This document shows, piece by piece, positions 1-4,262 of a stretch of 5,175 nucleotides of DNA. Below the pieces are notes generated by a model. That model was given only the letters and a program-made list of their open reading frames with translations, made no database searches and had not been told where the DNA came from. Position numbers and translations under genes: made by a program. How positions within the stretch are numbered: position 1 is the stretch's first letter; every line of letters starts with the position of its first letter. The stretch comes from Planctomycetia bacterium. GTDB lineage: Bacteria; Planctomycetota; Planctomycetia; Pirellulales; UBA1268. Where the stretch lies: assembly GCA_009923125.1 (NCBI GenBank), contig RFUD01000198.1, positions 1 to 5,175 of the forward strand, in the 5' to 3' direction.

Positions 1-1326
1 ACCGAGTCGGTGGTCCTCGGCCCATGCCGCCAGCAGGTCGAGCGACTGGCGGCCCAGGCCGCGGGGAGGCACGTTCACCACCCGCAGAAACGCCTCGTCG
101 TCGCGCGGATTGCGGAGCAGGCGCAGCCACGCCACCACGTCGCGGATCTCGCGCCGCTTGAAGAACTCGAGCCCGCGAACGAGCTGGTAGGGGACGCCGC
201 GCCCGCGGAGCGCCACCTCCAGCGACCGCGACAGCGCGTTGGTGCGGAACAACACGCAGAAGTCCCGTGGCGAGCGGCCGGCGGCGACACCGGCCGCGAT
301 CTCGTCGGCGATCCGGTCGGCCTCCGCGTGGCTCGTGGCGTCGAGGACGATCCGCACGCGCGCGCCGGCGGCCGCGTCGGTGAGCAGACGCTTCGGTTTG
401 CGGCGACTGTTGTGGGCGATGAGGCGGTCGGCGGTGCCGAGAATGTTGGCCGTGCTGCGGTAGTTGTGCTCGAGCTTCACGACCTTGGCCGACGGATAAT
501 CGCGCTCGAACTCGAGGATGTTGCGGATGCTCGCGCCCCGCCAGCCGTAGATCGCCTGGTCGGGGTCGCCGGTGACGGCCAGGTTGGGGTGGTCGATCGA
601 CAGCCCGCGCACGATGCAGTACTGCACGGCGTTGGTGTCCTGGTACTCGTCCACGAGGATGTAACGGTGGCGGGCGTCGAGCAGCGCGCGCAACTCGGGG
701 TTGTCGGTCAGCAGCCGGGCCACGTGGACGAGCAGGTCGTCAAAATCGACCGAGTTCGCGGCCAGGAGCATTTCCTGGTAGACGGGCCAGAGTTTGCGGG
801 CCACCTCGTCGGCGGGCCGGCCCCAGCGGGGCTCGAACGTGTCGGGGGTCAGGAGATCGTTCTTCGCGCGGCTGATCGTCCCCGCGATGCGATCGATCGG
901 CGTGTGGGTGAGCGACAGGGCGAGTTTCTTCGCCGCCCGCTTGAGCACTGCAGCCGCATCGTCGGGTTCGAGGATCGAGTAGTCGCTCGTCAGGCCGACG
1001 AGTGACGCATGGCGGCGCAGCAGCCGGGCGGCGAAACGGTGGAACGTCCCCATTTCCACAGCCTGGGGTCCGACGAGCGACTCCACCCGCCGACGCATCT
1101 CGTCGGCCGCCTTGTTGGTGAACGACAGCGCCACGATCTGGCGGGCCGGGATGCCCTGCGAGATCAGATGGGCGATGCGATGGGTGACGACGCGGGTCTT
1201 TCCCGAACCCGGCCCGGCGAGGACCAACAGCGGACCGTCCACGTGCGTGGCGGCCGTGCGCTGGGACTCGTTGAGGGCGGTGAGCGGCGGGGCGGGCACG
1301 TGGCGGGTGCTAGCACGCAGGCACAT
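1..1326 (-). CDS. uvrD: UvrD/PcrA/Rep-family ATP-dependent DNA helicase, N-terminal part (C-terminus cut by window edge)
   Basis: Superfamily 1A 3'-5' DNA helicase; family members unwind DNA in excision repair, mismatch repair and replication restart. Visible in order (numbered from the ATG at 1326): Q motif L-N-x-x-Q at 18-22; Walker A GPGSGKTR at 38-45; motif Ia SFTNKAADEM at 68-77; GTFH at 93-96; FDDLL at 195-199; motif II VDEYQDTN at 225-232; motif III GDPDQAIYGWRGA at 253-265; motif IV LEHNYRS at 285-291; and the FFKRREIRD segment near 388-396. The frame is open to base 1, giving 442 codons. Relatives are about 650-780 residues, so roughly the last third (motifs V and VI) is missing. Start: the ATG at 1326 is first, but a GTG at 1299 would place the Q motif at a more usual distance from the N-terminus, and neither has a clear Shine-Dalgarno. 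The symbol marks the family; UvrD, PcrA and Rep cannot be told apart here. The family call is secure. Confidence 0.95.
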   Translation of the reverse strand, partial: MCLRASTRHVPAPPLTALNESQRTAATHVDGPLLVLAGPGSGKTRVVTHRIAHLISQGIPARQIVALSFTNKAADEMRRRVESLVGPQAVEMGTFHRFAARLLRRHASLVGLTSDYSILEPDDAAAVLKRAAKKLALSLTHTPIDRIAGTISRAKNDLLTPDTFEPRWGRPADEVARKLWPVYQEMLLAANSVDFDDLLVHVARLLTDNPELRALLDARHRYILVDEYQDTNAVQYCIVRGLSIDHPNLAVTGDPDQAIYGWRGASIRNILEFERDYPSAKVVKLEHNYRSTANILGTADRLIAHNSRRKPKRLLTDAAAGARVRIVLDATSHAEADRIADEIAAGVAAGRSPRDFCVLFRTNALSRSLEVALRGRGVPYQLVRGLEFFKRREIRDVVAWLRLLRNPRDDEAFLRVVNVPPRGLGRQSLDLLAAWAEDHRLG

Positions 1327-1329
1327 AAG

Positions 1330-1359
1330 TAGTCGAAATCGGAATGTTTGGATTATATT
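1330..1359 (+). promoter_or_regulatory. Putative promoter of the alpha-CTD gene
   Basis: The plus strand carries TATATT at 1354-1359 (5 of 6 match to TATAAT). An 18-bp spacer separates it from TAGTCG at 1330-1335, which matches TTGACA at only 3 of 6 positions. Predicted initiation is near 1366, leaving a leader of about 89 nt. This -10 overlaps the opposite-facing helicase -10 by four bases, so the two promoters could not easily be occupied together. Support is by pattern only. Confidence 0.3.
1352..1357 (-). promoter_or_regulatory. -10 hexamer of the putative helicase promoter
   Basis: Read on the minus strand this is a perfect TATAAT, in an AT-rich island within otherwise GC-rich DNA. Initiation about 7 bases downstream (near 1345) would leave a leader of about 19 nt before the ATG at 1326. 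No good TTGACA-like hexamer is seen 16-18 bases upstream (1374-1381 reads TGCCGGAC on the minus strand). The promoter would therefore be weak or activator-dependent, or the match is chance. Confidence 0.4.
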
Positions 1360-1378
1360 CCGGCCCGCCGAAAGTCCG

Positions 1379-1409
1379 GCAGACGTCGCGCGTCAGCGTG
1401 CAGACGTCG
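1379..1409. repeat. Perfect 10-bp direct repeat at 21-bp spacing, possible regulator site
   Basis: GCAGACGTCG occurs at 1379-1388 and again at 1400-1409. The start-to-start distance is 21 bp, about two helical turns, so both copies face the same side of the DNA. Each copy contains the palindrome GACGTC. Relative to the predicted helicase start (near 1345) the copies fall at about -34 to -43 and -55 to -64. Relative to the predicted alpha-CTD start (near 1366) they lie in the leader. This arrangement fits a regulator-binding site, but no known operator is recognised. Confidence 0.4.
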
Positions 1410-1440
1410 GTTCATCATGGCAAAGGATTCGCAATCACAG

Positions 1441-1445
1441 GGAGG
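1441..1445 (+). promoter_or_regulatory. Shine-Dalgarno that fixes the alpha-CTD gene start
   Basis: GGAGG lies 9 bases before the ATG at 1455. It decides against the in-frame upstream ATG at 1344, which lies inside the promoter region and would add 37 residues unrelated to the domain. Confidence 0.75.
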
Positions 1446-1454
1446 GAACCCCGC

Positions 1455-1760
1455 ATGCCTCGCATCCCCTACAAGAACCTCACCCAGTCCGACGAAATGG
1501 CCGAGAAACTCGAGATGAGCACGGCCGAGATCGGCCTTTCGGTCCGCACGACGAACTGCCTCGAGGAGAAGGGCATCTTCACCGTGCACGATCTGCTCAA
1601 CTGCACCCGGGCCGATCTGCTCTCGATCTCGAACTTCGGCGAGAAGACGCTGGAAGAGGTGTACCGCTCGCTGGAAAAGATCGGGTTTTTCCGCGCTTCG
1701 CGCAGCCCCGCGGACCTGCCGGGTGAATCGGCGGAAAAAACCGAGGAATCGCTGGCCTGA
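1455..1760 (+). CDS. Stand-alone RNA polymerase alpha-subunit C-terminal-domain-like protein
   Basis: A 101-residue protein whose core (about residues 25-79) matches the alpha-CTD of bacterial RNA polymerase, a compact helix-hairpin-helix fold that binds UP-element DNA and activators. LSVRTTNCL at 28-36 corresponds to the E. coli segment with R265 and N268 (here R31 and N34). NFGEKTLEE at 60-68 corresponds to the N294-S299 stretch, keeping G62 and K64, with T65 in place of serine. The usual DNA-contacting side chains are therefore largely present. There is no alpha N-terminal (assembly) domain: only about 24 residues precede the core, followed by a short acidic, probably disordered tail (residues 85-101). 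It is not the true rpoA, and no ribosomal-protein genes flank it. It may be a DNA-binding accessory factor that competes with or complements polymerase alpha-CTD, or a generic HhH protein. Fold confidence is high; function is inferred. Confidence 0.9.
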   Translation: MPRIPYKNLTQSDEMAEKLEMSTAEIGLSVRTTNCLEEKGIFTVHDLLNCTRADLLSISNFGEKTLEEVYRSLEKIGFFRASRSPADLPGESAEKTEESLA

Positions 1761-1781
1761 CGCGTCCGGCGGCAGAGTCCG

Positions 1782-1811
1782 ACACGGGCTGGCGCGGCCG
1801 GGTAGCCGTGT
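1782..1811 (+). repeat. Imperfect inverted repeat (weak terminator or operator candidate)
   Basis: ACACGGGCT at 1782-1790 can pair with AGCCGTGT at 1804-1811: eight base pairs with one bulged G and a 13-nt loop. It lies 21 bases after the alpha-CTD stop, but no run of T follows, so it is not a standard intrinsic terminator. The -10-like CATAAT at 1815-1820 begins four bases later, so it could instead be an operator for the downstream operon. No -35 partner was found for that hexamer. Confidence 0.25.
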
Positions 1812-1882
1812 GTGCATAATGCCGGTCGGATGGCTGGCCGAGGTGGCCGTCGCGCCGGGTGTGCCGTCGCGGAGCGCCCCAC

Positions 1883-1887
1883 AGGAG
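1883..1887 (+). promoter_or_regulatory. Shine-Dalgarno that fixes a GTG start
   Basis: AGGAG sits 7 bases before the GTG at 1895. It favours that start over the in-frame GTG at 1859, which would add 12 residues and has no comparable site. Confidence 0.65.
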
Positions 1888-1894
1888 TGGCTCG

Positions 1895-2977
1895 GTGAGA
1901 CTGCCGCGGTTTTTCGGCAAGAAACGTGGTCACAGACGCACCGGATCACAGGCGTGGGGCTCGGCCGGCGAGGCGATCTTCTACGCCCTGCTCGTGGCGG
2001 CGGCCCTGTGTTTCGCGGGACTGCTGCTGACGGGTGTGGTGGGGTTGGATCCCGAGGCAGTCGGCCTGCCGTGGGCCGGTTGGTGGCTGTGGATCTTCAC
2101 GGCGCTCATCCCCGGAGCGCTGCTCGCGTTCGGCGGCGCCGGGCTGGTCCGTACGCTGCGGGGGTGGGACAAGTCGGAGGAACGACGGGCGGCGGCCGAG
2201 ACGCTCGCCGAGCTCCTCGAACCGGTCGGTCACGGCTCGGGCTCGCCCCGCGAACTGCCCGGCGTGCCGACCTGTGACGACCTCGTCAACTCGCCAGGCA
2301 CGATCCTGCGTTACCGGCTGCCGATCGAAAGCCCGGAAAGCTGGCAGTTGTTGGGGATCGGGTTGTTCGCCGCGCTGTGGAATGCGGTGCTGGCGGTGCT
2401 CGCCGTGACGGCCGGGCTCGATCTGCTCGGTGGCCGCGTCGAGCCGGTCCTGCTCGCGCTGCTCGTCCCGTTCCTGGCCGTCGGCATCGGCGGGATCGTG
2501 GTATTCGTGCGGCGGCTGTTCCTCACCACCGCCGTCGGCACCACGCAGGTCGAGATTTCAGACCACCCGCTCCTTCCCGGAGCGAACTACGATGTCCTCC
2601 TCGCGCAGGGCGGCGCCGGCGCGGTCGCACTGCTGCGGCTGACGCTGGAAATGGAGGAATCGGCCGCATTTCGCCAGGGCACCGACACCCGCACCGAACG
2701 CGTCGTCGTGTGGCGGGAGGTCGTGAAGGAATGGCGGGACGTGAGGATCAGCCCCGGCGTGCGATTCGAGGCGCATGCCACGATCACGATCCCGCGGGAT
2801 GCGATGCACTCGTTCGTGTCGGAGCACAACGCCGTCCGCTGGCGGATCGTGGTCCACGGCCGTCCGGAGCGGCGGGCGCCGTTCGAGCGGATGTTTCCGC
2901 TGGTCGTGCATCCGCTGCCGCCGGACATCGGCGGTGGCCGTCCCGAGTTCGCGTGGATGGAGGAGAGACGTCGATGA
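1895..2977 (+). CDS. Four-helix membrane protein with cytosolic arrestin-like beta-sandwich tail (first gene of a three-gene operon)
   Basis: A 360-residue protein from the GTG start. A basic N-terminus (KKRGHRR at 9-15) precedes hydrophobic segments at about 27-51 and 63-85. A soluble loop (86-149, containing RYRLP at 139-143) follows, then two more hydrophobic segments at about 150-175 and 184-205, ending in RR at 206-207. The positive-inside rule puts the N-terminus, the loop and the C-terminal domain in the cytoplasm. Residues 208-345 look all-beta: a Q-V-E-I-S-D-H-P-L-L-P-G-A-x-Y opening (218-232), then I-T-I-P-R-D at 297-302, VRWRIVVHG at 314-322 and a closing FPLVVHP at 334-340. That order recalls arrestin-like or SpoOM-like beta-sandwiches, by motif style only. 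The stop overlaps the next ATG (ATGA), so the genes are probably translationally coupled. I recognise no enzyme motif. The gene is secure; the domain name is inference. Confidence 0.85.
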   Translation: MRLPRFFGKKRGHRRTGSQAWGSAGEAIFYALLVAAALCFAGLLLTGVVGLDPEAVGLPWAGWWLWIFTALIPGALLAFGGAGLVRTLRGWDKSEERRAAAETLAELLEPVGHGSGSPRELPGVPTCDDLVNSPGTILRYRLPIESPESWQLLGIGLFAALWNAVLAVLAVTAGLDLLGGRVEPVLLALLVPFLAVGIGGIVVFVRRLFLTTAVGTTQVEISDHPLLPGANYDVLLAQGGAGAVALLRLTLEMEESAAFRQGTDTRTERVVVWREVVKEWRDVRISPGVRFEAHATITIPRDAMHSFVSEHNAVRWRIVVHGRPERRAPFERMFPLVVHPLPPDIGGGRPEFAWMEERRR

Positions 2978-3417
2978 CCGACGGCGAGGACGGCTGCGGC
3001 ACCACGAGGCTCGGCGCGCCCAAGGTCGGCGTGCATTTCGACCATCCGGATCGAACCTACGCGCCGCAGGACTCGTTGACGGCGGCGTACGAGGTCGAGG
3101 GGGTGGCGGTCGCGGACATCCGGGCGATCGAACGGTCGGTGGTCTGGTACACGGAAGGCAAGGGGGAGGAGGATCTCGGAGTTCATCACTTCGACCGTCT
3201 CGAAGGGGCGGCGGCGCTCCGCGCGGCGCTCCCCGCGGGCAGCGTGTCGCTGCGACTTCCCCCGAGCCCGCTCTCCTACGAGGGCGTCGTGGTCAAGATT
3301 CGCTGGTGCGTGCGGATCAGGCTGTTCTTCACGGCCGGGCGCGACTACGTGTCGGAGCATGTGTTCGATCTCGGGGACGTCCCGCCATCCCGCGGCACCG
3401 TGGAGCGACTGGCATGA
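2974..3417 (+). CDS. Small soluble arrestin-like beta-sandwich protein (second gene of the operon)
   Basis: A 147-residue protein with no signal peptide or membrane helix, so probably cytosolic. Visible segments: VGVHFDHPDRTYAPQDSL (18-35), which resembles the G-x-Y-x-P-G-D opening strand of arrestin-like domains; a striking SVVWYTEGKGEEDLGVHHF (55-73); and VSLRLPPSPLSYEG (91-104), leading into VKIRWCVRIRLFF (107-119) and a final strand at 126-133. The P-x-S-x-x-E...hydrophobic-R-W pattern also occurs in the C-terminal domain of the preceding membrane protein, so the two may share a fold. GGAGGAG at 2959-2965 gives a strong ribosome site. The gene overlaps its upstream neighbour by ATGA at 2974-2977 and its downstream neighbour by ATGA at 3414-3417. 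No catalytic residues are recognised; a binding or scaffold role alongside its neighbours is inferred. Confidence 0.85.
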   Translation: MTDGEDGCGTTRLGAPKVGVHFDHPDRTYAPQDSLTAAYEVEGVAVADIRAIERSVVWYTEGKGEEDLGVHHFDRLEGAAALRAALPAGSVSLRLPPSPLSYEGVVVKIRWCVRIRLFFTAGRDYVSEHVFDLGDVPPSRGTVERLA

Positions 3418-4085
3418 CCGTCGTTTCCATCGGGCAGCGGTGGGCACCCAACCCGTTTTCGACGAGGCATGTGCGCCCCGGAAAAATCGCGCCGCTCGAT
3501 GTCTCGGGCCGCCCGCTCGACATCCCCGGGCTCGTCGCACGACTCGCGGCCATCGGCGGGTCGGCGGCGATCGTGGGCCCTCACGGCAGCGGCAAGACGA
3601 CGCTGCTGATGACGATCGCCGACGCCCTCGAGGCGCAGGGCGGGCGCGTCGCGCGGGTGCGACTGCGGGAATCCCGCGACCTGGTCGGGTTGCTGCGGGC
3701 CATCGCGGCCTGTGCGCGCGGGGGCACCGCGTGCGTGGACAGCGCGGAGCGGACGGGGAGCATCGTGGGGGCCGGGATGCGGCTGGCGGCATGGCTGGTC
3801 GGTGCGCGGATGCTCGAGACCGCCCACCGCCGGGGCCCGTCGCCGACGCTGTTCGAATGCGCGACATCCGCCCGGCTCCTCGCGGCGATCGTCGAGCGAC
3901 TGCCGTGCCGGTCCGTTGAGGATGCGGTATCGCCGGTGGATGTCGCCGCGGCTTTCGAGGCGTCGCGCGGCGACATCCGCGAGGCCCTGTTTCTGTTGTA
4001 TGACCGGTTCGAGCGACGCGCCCGACATCCGTGCCGCGAGGCCGGCGGCGGTGAGGCGGATGGGGCATCGCGGGTGCGGTCGTAG
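3414..4085 (+). CDS. P-loop NTPase of an uncharacterised, probably planctomycete-associated family (third gene of the operon)
   Basis: A 223-residue cytosolic protein. The N-terminal WAPNPFSTRHVRPG (10-23) precedes a strand and Walker A GPHGSGKTT at 55-63 (K61 and T62 for phosphate and magnesium). The probable Walker B is ACVDSAE at 106-112, with D109 and a displaced acidic residue E112; its hydrophobic run is short. ETAHRR at 135-140 could serve as sensor 1. GDIREALFLLYDRFE near the C-terminus looks like a helical lid with a conserved arginine. The last roughly 20 residues are low-complexity. At this size it is a single core domain, not an ABC transporter (no LSGGQ-like signature) and not an obvious AAA+ with a full lid. 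GGAG at 3402-3405 precedes the ATG, which overlaps the previous stop. Coupling to two arrestin-like proteins suggests an energy-using or switch subunit. NTPase fold is confident; role unknown. Confidence 0.87.
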   Translation: MTVVSIGQRWAPNPFSTRHVRPGKIAPLDVSGRPLDIPGLVARLAAIGGSAAIVGPHGSGKTTLLMTIADALEAQGGRVARVRLRESRDLVGLLRAIAACARGGTACVDSAERTGSIVGAGMRLAAWLVGARMLETAHRRGPSPTLFECATSARLLAAIVERLPCRSVEDAVSPVDVAAAFEASRGDIREALFLLYDRFERRARHPCREAGGGEADGASRVRS

Positions 4086-4118
4086 CGGCGGTGGCGACGG
4101 TGCGGGTCGTGCCGTGCC

Positions 4119-4155
4119 CCCGGCGGAAATTCATGAACCGAACCGGGACTTTTTT
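4119..4155 (+). terminator. Intrinsic terminator after the three-gene operon
   Basis: CCCGG at 4119-4123 pairs with CCGGG at 4143-4147, and CGG at 4124-4126 pairs with CCG at 4138-4140. The stem is 8 bp, interrupted by a two-A bulge, with an 11-nt loop around the palindrome TTCATGAA. Two bases later comes a run of six T at 4150-4155, the only such tract in the intergenic gap. The position, 33 bases after the NTPase stop, fits termination of the operon. Confidence 0.6.
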
Positions 4156-4250
4156 CCGATCCGCGCCCGGAAGCCCAACCTACGCTTGGACGTCGGTGAA
4201 GAGGGTGAAAGCCGGTCGGCGTTTGCCGCCCGTCGTCAGCCTCCCGAGCG

Positions 4251-4256
4251 AAGGAG
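4251..4256 (+). promoter_or_regulatory. Shine-Dalgarno of the secreted protein gene
   Basis: AAGGAG lies 6 bases before the ATG at 4263 and supports that start. No convincing -35/-10 pair was found between the terminator and this site, although the terminator implies the gene has its own promoter there. Confidence 0.7.
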
Positions 4257-4262
4257 AGTGCG

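Noticed and set aside
10..1005. Long plus-strand open frame of 331 codons
   Set aside because: It lies antisense to the helicase, whose motifs are unmistakable. The plus-strand translation is Arg/Val/Gly/His-rich with no domain, as expected from mirrored high-GC codons.
1009..1332. Plus-strand open frame over the start of the helicase gene
   Set aside because: Antisense to the Q motif, Walker A and motif Ia of the helicase, with no ribosome site and no recognisable domain.
1344..1454. 37-residue N-terminal extension of the alpha-CTD protein
   Set aside because: It starts inside the predicted promoter, and its residues do not belong to the domain. The GGAGG at 1441-1445 points to the ATG at 1455.
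1417..1518. Small frame starting MAKDSQ upstream of and overlapping the alpha-CTD gene
   Set aside because: No Shine-Dalgarno and low-complexity composition; it overlaps a well-supported gene in another frame.
1846..1871. 9-bp direct repeat GCCGTCGCG (1846-1854 and 1863-1871)
   Set aside because: Pure GC-rich sequence of a kind that recurs often in this window; no tie to a promoter or gene start.
2587..4134. Minus-strand open frame of 515 codons opposite the operon
   Set aside because: Arg/Pro/Ala-rich translation with no motifs, antisense to three genes with ribosome sites, overlaps and recognisable features.
4211..4231. Small hairpin CGGC-GTTT-GCCG in the leader of the secreted protein gene
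   Set aside because: Only four contiguous base pairs in GC-rich DNA, no T-run, and no riboswitch-like elements around it.
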